Source: an uncultured Nocardioides sp. (GTDB lineage Bacteria; Actinomycetota; Actinomycetes; Propionibacteriales; Nocardioidaceae). From it: DNA of 64,000 nt. The stretch is from contig NZ_CANKYS010000010.1 in assembly GCF_947488025.1 (NCBI RefSeq), positions 1-64,000 of the forward strand, in the 5' to 3' direction. A program made the position numbers and the translations under genes. This document shows positions 19,358 through 28,161 of this stretch, piece after piece. Under the pieces are notes generated by a model. The model made no database searches and was not told where the DNA came from. It was given only the letters and a program-made list of their open reading frames with translations. How positions within the stretch are numbered: the first letter of the stretch is position 1; every line of letters starts with the position of its first letter.

Positions 19358-21048
19358 GCGGTCGGCTCCGGCACCACGAGGCGTACGACAAGCCCGCCGC
19401 CGTCGCCCGGGGTGACGTCGAGCCGACCGCCGGCCTCCCGGGCGCGTGCGGCGAGGGAGGTGAGCCCGACACCGGGCACCACGGGTCCGCCGCGCCCGTC
19501 GTCGGTGACGGTCGCCTCCAGGACGCCGTCGAAATGCGTGACGCGTACGTCGACCCGGCGGGCGTCGGCGTGCCTCGTCGCGTTGGTCACCGCCTCGGCG
19601 ACGAAGCGGTAGGCGACGATCGCACGCGGGCCATCCACGTCGCCGGCATCCTGGGCGTCGAGGGTCAGCGCGGGGCCGGCGGCGTCGAAGGACCCGACGA
19701 GGGTGGTGAGCGCCCCGGCGAGGTCGGCGCCGACCAGCGGCTCCGGCGTCAGCGCGGAGACGATGCGCCGCAGGTCGGCGCGGCAGGCAGCCAGGTCGCC
19801 GGCGAGCGCCGCGAGGTCGAGACCGGTGCCGGTCGCACGCGCCGCCTCGACCCGCATCCCCATGCCCGCCAGGGCCGGCCCGAGGTCGTCGTGGAGGTCG
19901 GACAGGATCCGGGCCCGCTCGACCTGGCGCTGCTGGACCACCTCGTTGCGGGCGTGCTGCGCCTCGACCGCGAGGTCGACGGCGCGGGCGGCCAGCGCCA
20001 CGGTGGGGGCGAGCTGGCGCACGACCGCGTGCTGGCGGGCCTCGAGACCCTCGGGGTGCCGACCCCGGACCGACATCGTCCCGACGCGCTCCTCCCCCAC
20101 GACCAGCGGCACGGTGGTCCAGCCGGGCCGGTCGTCGACCTCGTCCAGCACGATCTCGACGGCGTCGGTGCCGCTCGCCACCGCGACGAGGTCGCCCGCG
20201 GTGGCCAGCAGCAGCCGCGGGTCGCCCTCGCGGCGAAGGTCTCCGGAGAGGGTGACGAGGTCGTCGGGCGAGAGGATCCCGGTGCCGTAGCGGCGCGCCA
20301 TCCACCCGCGGCGCAGGCTCACCGCGGCCGGCGTGGCCATCATGATCGTGACGGCCGCAGCGAGAGCGCCGACGACCTCGGCGCCGAAGATCCGCTCGTG
20401 CTCGGCGAAGGTCCACATCAGCCCGCCCGCCGCCACCCCGGCCGCGAGCACCCCCACCAGCAGCCCGACGTCGACCAGCGGCTCGACGACCGGACGCGGC
20501 TCCCGGGCCAGCGCCGCCCCGGCAACCGCCCCGGCGACAGCCAGCAGGCCGATCGTCGCGACGACCCCGAAGTCGGTCGCCGAGGCCCACGTCCACGCGA
20601 CGGCGCCCGCAGCAACGGCCACGACCGCCCACAGCACGATCCACGTGCGCCAGCGGCGGGCGGCACGCCCGGTGGCGGGCAGCGCCGCGGCCGCCACGGC
20701 CAGGACCGGCAGCATCCAGAGCGGTCCGGCGGCGGCTCCGGGCGCGGCGCTCGGCAGGATCGCGAGCACCATCGCCGGCGGCGTCAGCGCGGCGACCACG
20801 ACGGCCGCCCAGCCGACCGGCGATCGCGGCGAGCGGTCGAGCAGCACGACGCCGGCGATCCCGAGCGGCAGCCAGCCGAGCAGCGGCAGGCTCGCGTCCG
20901 CGACGAGCCGGTCGTGCGGCAGCACCAGGATCGGCGGCAGCACGCCGAGCGACAGCAGCGCGACGGCCGCGAGCACGTGGCCGGACACTCCGCCCGGCGC
21001 GGGCGCCGGGGCAGACAGGTCCGCGACCGGGGCCGACACTGTGGTCAT
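19354..21048 (-). CDS. Membrane sensor histidine kinase (NarL-partner type)
   Basis: About 564 residues. The N-terminal half has multiple hydrophobic helices (roughly residues 20-260). A GAF-like segment follows, then a HisKA_3 dimerisation helix with DLHDDLGPAL carrying the phosphorylated His. The ATPase domain contains EAVTNATRHA (N box) and TDDGRGG (G1 box). It donates phosphate to the adjacent regulator. The ATG at 21048 is chosen; a longer reading frame to 21162 adds an Arg/Pro-rich tract unlike family members. Confidence 0.9.
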   Translation of the reverse strand: MTTVSAPVADLSAPAPAPGGVSGHVLAAVALLSLGVLPPILVLPHDRLVADASLPLLGWLPLGIAGVVLLDRSPRSPVGWAAVVVAALTPPAMVLAILPSAAPGAAAGPLWMLPVLAVAAAALPATGRAARRWRTWIVLWAVVAVAAGAVAWTWASATDFGVVATIGLLAVAGAVAGAALAREPRPVVEPLVDVGLLVGVLAAGVAAGGLMWTFAEHERIFGAEVVGALAAAVTIMMATPAAVSLRRGWMARRYGTGILSPDDLVTLSGDLRREGDPRLLLATAGDLVAVASGTDAVEIVLDEVDDRPGWTTVPLVVGEERVGTMSVRGRHPEGLEARQHAVVRQLAPTVALAARAVDLAVEAQHARNEVVQQRQVERARILSDLHDDLGPALAGMGMRVEAARATGTGLDLAALAGDLAACRADLRRIVSALTPEPLVGADLAGALTTLVGSFDAAGPALTLDAQDAGDVDGPRAIVAYRFVAEAVTNATRHADARRVDVRVTHFDGVLEATVTDDGRGGPVVPGVGLTSLAARAREAGGRLDVTPGDGGGLVVRLVVPEPTA

Positions 21049-21204
21049 GACGTCAGTATCCGCGCCGACGACCGGGCCCGGAAGGCTCCGGGAACGGCCC
21101 GGGACGACCGCGGGACGACGCGGGACGGCAGGGCCTCGCCCCCGGGCCACGCACCGCTCCACAGTTGCATCGACCGCCTGGTCCCGCAGCCCCGAGGAGA
21201 CACC

Positions 21205-21699
21205 ATGACCACCAGCCCCACCGCGGCCGTCGTCGACCGCCGCACCCGCGTCCCCGCCTACCCGGTGCTCGTCGGCGCGATCTACGCGATCTGCGTGCTG
21301 GGGATGTCGACCAGCATCCTCGCCGAGATGGCCTTCGGCTACACCGGCAGCGGCGACGCGCCGCGCTCGCTCGGCGAGCAGCTGGCCGGCGTGCTCGGCT
21401 TCGGCACGCTCGCCCTCGTCGTGTCCGTGCTGTCCGTGCGGCTGCTGCGCTCGGAGCGCCAGCGTCAGGTCGGCGCCATCGTGCTCGGCATCGCCGCGGT
21501 GCCGGCCCTCGCGTTCTTCTGGTGCGGCATGCCGGCCCTGCTCGGCGCCGCGGCGGCCGCGCTCGCCGGCCTGACGCGCGGTCGTACGCCGGTGGCCGGG
21601 GCCGCACGCGTGTTCGGCCTCATCGGGCTGGCCTTCGCCATCATCAACCCGATCGTCAACTTCCTCGGCGTGACGATCTCCTGGCTGACGACCTCCTGA
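21205..21699 (+). CDS. Small four-helix membrane protein
   Basis: Predicted 164 residues with about four transmembrane segments (near 20-42, 62-80, 95-125 and 140-160) and no recognisable catalytic motif. CGAGGAGA precedes the ATG by 6 bases. It is divergent from the histidine kinase operon across 156 bp, a layout common for a kinase and its target or partner. Nothing in sequence tells its function. Confidence 0.72.
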   Translation: MTTSPTAAVVDRRTRVPAYPVLVGAIYAICVLGMSTSILAEMAFGYTGSGDAPRSLGEQLAGVLGFGTLALVVSVLSVRLLRSERQRQVGAIVLGIAAVPALAFFWCGMPALLGAAAAALAGLTRGRTPVAGAARVFGLIGLAFAIINPIVNFLGVTISWLTTS

Positions 21700-21705
21700 C
21701 GGAGG

Positions 21706-23082
21706 TCAGTCCGCGACGGGGTCCACGACGGGCCCGGCGACGGGCGCGGCGCGCAGCGTCGGGGCCAGCACGACGAGGCCCAGCAGCGGCAGCACGGCGA
21801 GGACGAGCAGCGCGACAGGCATGCCGAGCGGTCCGCTGATCCCGGCGACGATGGCCGAGCCGATGCTGCCACCGATGAGGAAGAGCAGCGTCGAGACCCC
21901 CATCGCCACACCGCGTACGTCGTCGTGCACCGCGTCGCCGACGACCGCGCTGAGGGCCGGCTGACCGAGGCCGAAGGCGAAGGTGACCAGGATGATGCCG
22001 ACCACCAGCACGGTCGCGCTCGACCACAGGGCGCCCGCGGTGGCGACCAGCAGCGCGGCGGACGCGACGAGTCCGGCGACCGCCAGCGACCGCCCGGGGC
22101 CGATGCGGGTGAGCATCGGCCCGGTCACCTGCGGGACGAGCAGGGCGACCGCGGCGCTCGGCACCATCGCCAGGCCGACCTGCCACGCCTCCCAGCCCTC
22201 GGCGAGCAGCACGGCAGGCAGCGCGATCAGCATGGCGAACCACGCCGCCGGGACGGCCGAGGCGGCGACGGCGCTGCGCACGACGGTGGCGTTGCGGATG
22301 ACCTCGACGGGCAGGAAGCCGTCGGGGCGACGACGTACGTTGGCGCGCACCGCCGGCACGCCGAGCACGAGCAGGGTCGCACCGATCGCGGCCACCAGCA
22401 GCCCGGCCGACGGGGACTGCACGAGGAGCACCATCCCCGCGGCGGTGAGGGCGACGACGATCGCGCCGACCACGTCGAGGCGCGCGCCGCTGCCACCGGT
22501 GGGCAGCGCGCGCCACAGCAGCGGCACGACGAGGGCGCCGAGGATGGGCAGCGCCATGACGGCGCGCCACCCCCATGCGGCCTCGACCAGTCCGCCGATC
22601 AGCGGGCCGAGGCAGCTCACCGCGGCCGCGACGCCGGCGAGGCGACCGAACGCGAGGCCGCGGACCTCGCCGGAGTACTTGGCGGACAGGATGGTGACGC
22701 CCAGGGTCGGTACGGCCGCTGCACCCGCGCCCTGCAGCATGCGGGCGCCGAGCAGCACCTCGAACGTCGGCGCGAGAGCCGCGACCAGCGCGCCGACCGA
22801 CATCAGCACGAGGCCGGCGAGCAGCGGGGCGCGCACACCGATGAGGTCGGAGATCCGGCCGTAGAGCGCGGTGGTGACGGCCAGCATCAGGACGTAGAGG
22901 CTGATCGCCCACGCGGCCAGGCCGGCGCTCACCCCGAGGTCCTCGCCGAGCAGGGCCAGCGCGACGGCGGCGCTCGAGGAGCCCATGCCGGCCAGGCCGA
23001 AGAGGAGGCCGAGCAGCATCGAGACCCGTCGCGAGTCGTCCGGGGCGTCGGTGCGGCCGGTGGCCGGGCTCGGTGTGGTCAT
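21706..23082 (-). CDS. MFS efflux transporter, EmrB/QacA-like
   Basis: About 458 residues, almost entirely hydrophobic, with 12 to 14 predicted transmembrane helices. The N-terminal third has LYVLMLAVTTALYGRISDLIGVR, the motif A region of major facilitator exporters, and GARMLQGAGAAAVPTLG, motif C-like and typical of drug antiporters. The substrate is unknown. It ends 6 bp from the convergent membrane-protein gene. The ATG at 23082 is preferred over an upstream frame extension with Cys/Arg-rich sequence. Confidence 0.88.
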   Translation of the reverse strand: MTTPSPATGRTDAPDDSRRVSMLLGLLFGLAGMGSSSAAVALALLGEDLGVSAGLAAWAISLYVLMLAVTTALYGRISDLIGVRAPLLAGLVLMSVGALVAALAPTFEVLLGARMLQGAGAAAVPTLGVTILSAKYSGEVRGLAFGRLAGVAAAVSCLGPLIGGLVEAAWGWRAVMALPILGALVVPLLWRALPTGGSGARLDVVGAIVVALTAAGMVLLVQSPSAGLLVAAIGATLLVLGVPAVRANVRRRPDGFLPVEVIRNATVVRSAVAASAVPAAWFAMLIALPAVLLAEGWEAWQVGLAMVPSAAVALLVPQVTGPMLTRIGPGRSLAVAGLVASAALLVATAGALWSSATVLVVGIILVTFAFGLGQPALSAVVGDAVHDDVRGVAMGVSTLLFLIGGSIGSAIVAGISGPLGMPVALLVLAVLPLLGLVVLAPTLRAAPVAGPVVDPVAD

Positions 23083-23164
23083 CGACGTGCGACAACAGCG
23101 CCCGCCCGTGCTGCATTCCCCCACAGATGCGCCGAAGACGGCCGCGCGGCCCCGGACTCCGCCG

Positions 23165-23170
23165 TACGCT
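23165..23170 (+). promoter_or_regulatory. -10 hexamer of the DUF1707 gene
   Basis: TACGCT lies 7 bp before the ATG at 23178. Leaderless start inferred. Confidence 0.45.
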
Positions 23171-23177
23171 GGGGCCC

Positions 23178-23672
23178 ATGAGCACGCCGTACGACGGGCC
23201 CTCGGGACCGGGCGACCCGGGACCGAGCGAGGCCTACCTGCGGTGGCGGCACCTGCAGGAGCGGGCCGACGCCCAGCACGACGCGCTGCTCGTCTCCGAC
23301 GCCGAGCGCGACCAGGTCTGCCGGCGTCTGTCCGCGGCCTTCAGCGAGGGGCGGATCACCTCCCCCGAGCTCGACGAACGCACCTCACGCGCCCTCGCCG
23401 CTCGCACCTACGGCGACCTGGAGGACGTGATGGTCGGGCTGGAGCCGCCCGCCGCGGCGTCGTACCGACCCGTGGTGCCGGGCCACCCGCTGCCCCAGCG
23501 GAGCGTCCTTCCGCGGCTCGTCTTCTGGCTGGTCGGGCTCCTCACCGCTCCCTTCATCCTCGTCGGCAGCGTGCTGGTGCTCTCCGGCGAGTCGATCTTC
23601 GGCCTGGTCCTGGTCCTGCTGTTCCTGCCCGGGCTGATCGCCCTCTACCGCTGGTCCCATCCCCGCACCTGA
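23178..23672 (+). CDS. DUF1707 (SHOCT-like) membrane protein
   Basis: Predicted 164 residues. The stretch LLVSDAERDQVCRRLSAAFSEGRIT, abbreviated here, followed by ELDERTSRALAARTYGDLEDVM is the DUF1707 domain common in actinobacteria. It is followed by two C-terminal transmembrane helices (about 112-135 and 138-157). The domain is found near anti-sigma-like and envelope proteins but has no established activity. It is a single gene with a leaderless-type start. Confidence 0.85.
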   Translation: MSTPYDGPSGPGDPGPSEAYLRWRHLQERADAQHDALLVSDAERDQVCRRLSAAFSEGRITSPELDERTSRALAARTYGDLEDVMVGLEPPAAASYRPVVPGHPLPQRSVLPRLVFWLVGLLTAPFILVGSVLVLSGESIFGLVLVLLFLPGLIALYRWSHPRT

Positions 23673-23701
23673 CCGATCGGTCGGTCACCGCCCTCCGCGG
23701 G

Positions 23702-23707
23702 TAGCCT
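23702..23707 (+). promoter_or_regulatory. -10 hexamer of the acyl-CoA dehydrogenase gene
   Basis: TAGCCT lies 7 bp before the ATG at 23715. Leaderless start inferred. Confidence 0.5.
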
Positions 23708-23714
23708 GCGCAAC

Positions 23715-24875
23715 ATGACCGCTCGCCGCCAGCTGCCCACCGACGAGGCCCGCGACCTGCTCGCCCTCACCCGCGAGATCTGCACCAAGGAGCTCGCGCC
23801 GCGGTCGGCGGAGGCGGAGGCCACCGAGACGTTCCCGCGCGACGTCTTCCGGATGCTCGGCCAGGCCGGCCTGCTGTCGCTGCCCTACCCGGAGGAGCAC
23901 GGCGGCGGCGAGCAGCCCTACGAGGTCTACCTCCAGGTGCTCGAGGAGATCGGCGCCGTCTGGTCCTCCGTCGGCGTGGGCGTCTCCGTGCACGCGCTGT
24001 CGTGCTTCGGGCTGGCCTACTTCGGCACCGACGAGCAGCGCGCCGAGTGGCTGCCCGACATGCTCAGCGGTGACCTTCTCGGGGCCTACTGCCTCTCCGA
24101 GCCGCACGCCGGCTCCGACCCCGCCGCGATGCGTACGACGGCCCGCCGCGACGGCGACTCCTACGTCCTCAACGGCGCCAAGGCCTGGACCACCCACGGC
24201 GGCCACGCCGACTTCTACAAGGTGATGGCCCGCACCTCCGACGACCGCAATGGCATCTCCTGCTTCCTGGTCCCGGCCTCTGCTGAGGGGCTCTCCGCCG
24301 ACCCGCCGGAGCGCAAGATGGGCCTCACCGGCTCGGCGACGGCGACCATGCGCTTCGACGACGTCCGCGTCGACGCCTCGCGCCGGCTGGGCGCTGAGGG
24401 CGAGGGCCTGAAGATCGCGCTCGCCGGGCTCGACTCCGGCCGTCTCGGCATCGCCGCCGTCGCCGTCGGCCTCGCCCAGGGCGCCCTCGACTCCGCCGTG
24501 GCCTACGCCCGCGAGCGCGAGACCTTCGGCTCGAAGATCATCGACCACCAGGGCCTGGCCTTCGTCCTCGCCGACATGGAGGCCGCGATCGTCTCGGCCC
24601 GCGCGACGATGCTGCACGCCGCGCGCCTGCGCGACGCCGGGCTGCCGTTCTCCCGCGAGGCGTCGGTCGCCAAGCTCGTCGCCACCGACAACGCCATGAA
24701 AGTCACCACCGACGCCGTCCAGGTCCTCGGCGGATACGGCTACACCCGCGACTTCCCCGTCGAGCGCTACATGCGCGAGGCCAAGGTCATGCAGATCTTC
24801 GAGGGCACCAACCAGATCCAGCGCATGGTCATCTCCCGCTCGCTCGCCAAGGACAACGCCGGCGTCATCGGCTGA
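23715..24875 (+). CDS. Acyl-CoA dehydrogenase
   Basis: Predicted 386-residue FAD enzyme introducing the alpha-beta double bond into acyl-CoA, in beta-oxidation or branched-chain amino acid catabolism. Signatures: YCLSEPHAGSD for FAD binding, QVLGGYGYTRDFPVERYMREAK, and the C-terminal IFEGTNQIQRM with the catalytic Glu of short/medium-chain members. The length is standard. Chain-length specificity cannot be read. No electron-transfer flavoprotein gene is adjacent. Confidence 0.94.
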   Translation: MTARRQLPTDEARDLLALTREICTKELAPRSAEAEATETFPRDVFRMLGQAGLLSLPYPEEHGGGEQPYEVYLQVLEEIGAVWSSVGVGVSVHALSCFGLAYFGTDEQRAEWLPDMLSGDLLGAYCLSEPHAGSDPAAMRTTARRDGDSYVLNGAKAWTTHGGHADFYKVMARTSDDRNGISCFLVPASAEGLSADPPERKMGLTGSATATMRFDDVRVDASRRLGAEGEGLKIALAGLDSGRLGIAAVAVGLAQGALDSAVAYARERETFGSKIIDHQGLAFVLADMEAAIVSARATMLHAARLRDAGLPFSREASVAKLVATDNAMKVTTDAVQVLGGYGYTRDFPVERYMREAKVMQIFEGTNQIQRMVISRSLAKDNAGVIG

Positions 24876-24935
24876 GGAACGCTCCCACCCCTGCGTGTGT
24901 TGTCCACCCCCGGAGCGCGAGCAACCGTGGGAAGC

Positions 24936-25460
24936 ATGTCCAAGCGCATCGCATTCCTGACCGCATCCGAAGGCGTCGAGGAGGTCGAGCTCACCAAGCC
25001 GTGGCAGGCAGCGCTCGACGCCGGCCACACCGCCGAGCTCCTGTCCGCCGACGAGGGCGAGGTGCAGCTCTTCCAGCACCTCGACAAGTCCTCCACCCAG
25101 CGCGTCGACCGTCGCGTCTCCGACGTGTCCGTGGCCGACTACGACGCCCTGGTCCTGCCCGGCGGCGTCGCCAACCCCGACGCCCTCCGCATGGACGAGG
25201 AGGCCGTCGCCTTCATCCGCGACTTCATCGACACCGGCAAGCCCGTCGCCGCCATCTGCCACGCCCCCTGGACCCTCGTCGAGGCCGACCGCGTGAAGGG
25301 CAAGCGCCTCGCGAGCTGGCCGAGCCTGCAGACCGACATCCGCAACGGCGGCGGCGAGTGGGTCGACGAGGAGGTCGTCGTCGACGGCAACCTCATCACC
25401 AGCCGCAACCCCGACGACATCCCGGCCTTCAACAAGGCCCTGCTCGACGCGCTGGGCTGA
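24936..25460 (+). CDS. DJ-1/PfpI-family protein
   Basis: Predicted 174 residues of the class I glutamine amidotransferase-like fold. The nucleophile elbow is AAICHAPWTLVEA (C108, H109), near-identical to PfpI and YhbO-type proteins. Those are described as intracellular proteases or glycation-repair and stress proteins. The ATG at 24936 follows GTGGGAAG. The stop is followed at once by the left arm of a long inverted repeat. Confidence 0.9.
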   Translation: MSKRIAFLTASEGVEEVELTKPWQAALDAGHTAELLSADEGEVQLFQHLDKSSTQRVDRRVSDVSVADYDALVLPGGVANPDALRMDEEAVAFIRDFIDTGKPVAAICHAPWTLVEADRVKGKRLASWPSLQTDIRNGGGEWVDEEVVVDGNLITSRNPDDIPAFNKALLDALG

Positions 25461-25467
25461 GCCCGGA

Positions 25468-25538
25468 CTTCCCGGGGTGTGGCGCCCGTCACGGCGATGG
25501 TGCACAGTGGATTGGAAGCGCTCTCACACCCCGGGAAG
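25468..25538. repeat. Inverted repeat with perfect 14-bp arms over a ribosome-binding site
   Basis: CTTCCCGGGGTGTG (25468-25481) and CACACCCCGGGAAG (25525-25538) are exact reverse complements. The right arm contains the GGGAAG ribosome-binding site of the gene at 25546. In an mRNA reading through from upstream, the hairpin would mask that site and could also end the upstream transcript. Confidence 0.65.
25513..25526. promoter_or_regulatory. CebR-like (LacI-family) operator
   Basis: TGGAAGCGCTCTCA matches 12 of 14 positions of TGGGAGCGCTCCCA, the site bound by cellobiose-responsive CebR in streptomycetes. It lies 20 bp before the start of a secreted polysaccharide-type protein, a sensible target. 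No LacI-family gene is in this window. Confidence 0.55.
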
Positions 25539-25545
25539 GTCCCCC

Positions 25546-27453
25546 ATGCCCCCACGCCTGCCACCCCGTCGTACGCCGCTGCGCGCGGCGCTCACCGCCC
25601 TCGCACTCGCCCTCGCCGGCCTGTCCCCGCTCGCCCTCGCCCCCAGCACCGGTGCCACCCCACCGCCACCGGCACCGACCTCGCAATCGCCTGACCTCGG
25701 CGAGCGGGTCGTCGTCTTCGACCCGTCGATGCCCGTCGCGGAGATCCGCGACCGGGCCGACGCCATCTGGGAGCAGCAGGTCGACGCCGAGATGTCGGAG
25801 GAGCGGTGGAGCCTGCTGTTCCGACCCGGCACCTACGGCACCGCCGCCGAGCCGCTGCAGATCAAGGTCGGCTACTACACCGAGGTCGCCGGCCTCGGCG
25901 CCTCACCGTCCGACACCGTCATCAACGGCAAGGTCGAGGTCTACAACCGCTGCCTGACCGACGGGCCGACCCAGCCCTACTGCGTGGCGCTCAACAACTT
26001 CTGGCGCTCGATGTCCAACCTGACGATCGACGTCAACGGCACCGGCCAGGACGGCTGCCGCGCGAGCGCCAACTTCTGGGCCACCTCGCAGGCCTCCTCG
26101 CTGCGCCGCGTCGACATCCGGGGCGGCAACCTCTCCCTGATGGACTACTGCACCGCCGGACCGCAGTTCGCCAGCGGCGGCTACCTCGCCGACTCCCGTG
26201 CCGGCACGGTGATCAACGGCTCGCAGCAGCAGTGGCTCACGCGCAACAGCGAGGTCGGCGAGTGGTCCAACGGTGTGTGGAACCAGGTCTTCGCCGGCAC
26301 CATCGGCGCCCCCTCCGAGGCCGGCTTCCCCACCCCGCCCTACACCACCCTCGACACCACCCCGGTCAGCCGCGAGAAGCCGTTCCTGCACATCGGTGAC
26401 GACGGCTCCTGGCGGGTCCGGGTGCCCGACGCGCAGACCGACTCGCGCGGCACCACCTGGGCCGACGGCCCGACCGCGGGTCGCGACCTGCCGCTGTCGT
26501 CGTTCCACGTGGCGACCCCCGCACAGCCCGCGAGCGTGCTGGCCAAGGCCCTCGACCGCGGCAAGAACCTGCTGCTCACACCCGGCGTGTACGACGTCGA
26601 CCGCAGCCTGGTGATCCGCCGTGACGACACCGTCGTGCTCGGCCTGGGCCAGGCGACGCTGACGGCCGTCGGCGGCGCCACCCCGGTCGTCGTACGCCAC
26701 CAGGCCGAGGGCGTCGTCCTCGCCGGCCTCACCGTCGACGCCGGCACCGAGCTCTCGCGCAACCTGGTCCACATCCAGGGCCAGCCCGGCAACAAGCAGA
26801 AGCCGCGCACCAGCACGCCCAGCACGACCCTCAACGACGTCTACATCCGCGTCGGCGGTCCCCATGTCGGCCGCGCCGACACCTCGTTGCGCATCGACGC
26901 CGACGACGTGCTGATCGACCACGCGTGGGTGTGGCGCGCCGACCACGGGATCGAGGGCTTCACGGCCGGCGCGAGCGGAGACACCGACCGGTGGAACACC
27001 AACATCGGCCGCCAGGGCGTGGTCGTCGACGGCGACCGCGTCAGCGCGACCGGCCTGTTCGTCGAGCACTACCAGGAGTTCAACACCGTCTGGAACGGCG
27101 AGGACGGGCACGTCGTGCTCTATCAGAACGAGCTGCCCTACGACCCGCCGAGCCAGGCCGACTGGACCCGTCCCGACGGCACCCTCGGCTGGGCCGGCTA
27201 CAAGGTGTCCGACCAGGTGCGGCGCCACCAGCTCTTCGGAGGCGGGGTGTACGTCTTCAACCGCAACGACCCCACCATCACGACCGAGAGCGGCTTCGAG
27301 GTGCCCGAACGCGCCGGCGTACGCCTGCACCACGTGCTGACCGTCAACCTCGAGGCGGGCAGCATCGAGCACGTCGTCAATGACGTCGGTGCCCGCGTCG
27401 ACAGCTCGGCGCCGGGCGTGCCCAGCTACGTCGTGGACTACCCGGCCGGCTGA
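25546..27453 (+). CDS. Secreted right-handed beta-helix protein, GH55/pectate-lyase-like
   Basis: Predicted 635 residues with an N-terminal signal (about 1-40). The mature chain has two beta-helix-like halves: SPSDTVINGKVEVYNRC and LNNFWRSMSNLTIDVNGTG in the first, then GKNLLLTPGVYDVDRSLVIRRDD and VLAGLTVDAG in the second. Two paired beta-helix domains are the architecture of GH55 exo-beta-1,3-glucanases. Such proteins are often labelled adenylyl cyclase in databases, without support here. The CebR-like operator upstream agrees with beta-glucan use. Catalytic residues were not assigned. Confidence 0.72.
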   Translation: MPPRLPPRRTPLRAALTALALALAGLSPLALAPSTGATPPPPAPTSQSPDLGERVVVFDPSMPVAEIRDRADAIWEQQVDAEMSEERWSLLFRPGTYGTAAEPLQIKVGYYTEVAGLGASPSDTVINGKVEVYNRCLTDGPTQPYCVALNNFWRSMSNLTIDVNGTGQDGCRASANFWATSQASSLRRVDIRGGNLSLMDYCTAGPQFASGGYLADSRAGTVINGSQQQWLTRNSEVGEWSNGVWNQVFAGTIGAPSEAGFPTPPYTTLDTTPVSREKPFLHIGDDGSWRVRVPDAQTDSRGTTWADGPTAGRDLPLSSFHVATPAQPASVLAKALDRGKNLLLTPGVYDVDRSLVIRRDDTVVLGLGQATLTAVGGATPVVVRHQAEGVVLAGLTVDAGTELSRNLVHIQGQPGNKQKPRTSTPSTTLNDVYIRVGGPHVGRADTSLRIDADDVLIDHAWVWRADHGIEGFTAGASGDTDRWNTNIGRQGVVVDGDRVSATGLFVEHYQEFNTVWNGEDGHVVLYQNELPYDPPSQADWTRPDGTLGWAGYKVSDQVRRHQLFGGGVYVFNRNDPTITTESGFEVPERAGVRLHHVLTVNLEAGSIEHVVNDVGARVDSSAPGVPSYVVDYPAG

Positions 27454-28139
27454 GCCTCCACCAGCCAGCGCCCCAGCAGCGTCCCGTCCTGCTCGAGCAG
27501 CAGGGCGGGACGCAGCGCGACGTCCACCTCGGCGCCGGTGGCGATGCGTACGGCGTCACCGCCCGTCAGGGTCGGCACGATCGTCCAGCAGAGCTCGTCG
27601 ACGACGCCCGCGGCCAGCATGTCGGCGAAGAGCGACGGGCCGCCCTCGCACAACATCTCCGTCCAGCCCCGCTCGGCCAGCGCGGCCTTGAGCGCGACGA
27701 GGTCGATCTCCTCATCGCCGAGCACCAGGACGTGGTCCTCGCCCAGCGCATCGCGAGCGGCCGCCAGCCCGTCGGAGCTCCCGACGGTCGCCATCAGCAC
27801 CCGGCCGGGCGGTGCCTCGGCCAGCGTCGGCGGGACGTCGGCGGAGCGGCTGACCACGACGATCGGCACCCGCGGGACGTCGTACTCCTCCTCGCGGATC
27901 GTGCCCGCGCCGACCACCAGGCAGTGCGCGCGCCGCCTCAGCGCGTCGAACACCCGCTTGTCGGCGTCGTTGTTGATGGTGCCGCTCAGCCCGTCCGACC
28001 CGGTCGCCGCACCGTCGATGGTGCTGACGAAGTTGACCCGCAGCCACGGCTCGCGCTCCGGGGTGTAGGCCGCCGCGAGGTCGTCGTCGGAGAGGTCGGC
28101 GAGGTGCTGCAGCACGAGGGGTTCGCTCACGGCCTTCAT
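27438..28139 (-). CDS. RibD C-terminal-like pyrimidine/dihydrofolate reductase
   Basis: Predicted 233 residues, only the reductase half of RibD; no deaminase domain is present. WLRVNFVSTIDGAATGSDG, VVGAGTIREEEYDVPR and EMLCEGGPSLFADMLAAG are the NADPH- and substrate-binding stretches of this fold, shared with dihydrofolate reductase. The true substrate is uncertain. It is divergent from a dihydropteroate-synthase-like gene with only 22 bp between starts. The last 16 bp overlap the convergent secreted protein gene. Confidence 0.85.
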   Translation of the reverse strand: MKAVSEPLVLQHLADLSDDDLAAAYTPEREPWLRVNFVSTIDGAATGSDGLSGTINNDADKRVFDALRRRAHCLVVGAGTIREEEYDVPRVPIVVVSRSADVPPTLAEAPPGRVLMATVGSSDGLAAARDALGEDHVLVLGDEEIDLVALKAALAERGWTEMLCEGGPSLFADMLAAGVVDELCWTIVPTLTGGDAVRIATGAEVDVALRPALLLEQDGTLLGRWLVEAQPAG

Positions 28140-28148
28140 CCTGCCGCC

Positions 28149-28154
28149 TACGCT
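28149..28154 (+). promoter_or_regulatory. -10 hexamer of the DHPS-like gene
   Basis: TACGCT lies 7 bp before the GTG at 28162. Leaderless start inferred. Confidence 0.5.
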
Positions 28155-28161
28155 TTCGAGC

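Noticed and set aside
25546..27453. Adenylyl cyclase, a common database label for such proteins
   Set aside because: No cyclase motif; signal peptide and paired beta-helix repeats point to a secreted carbohydrate-active or structural protein.
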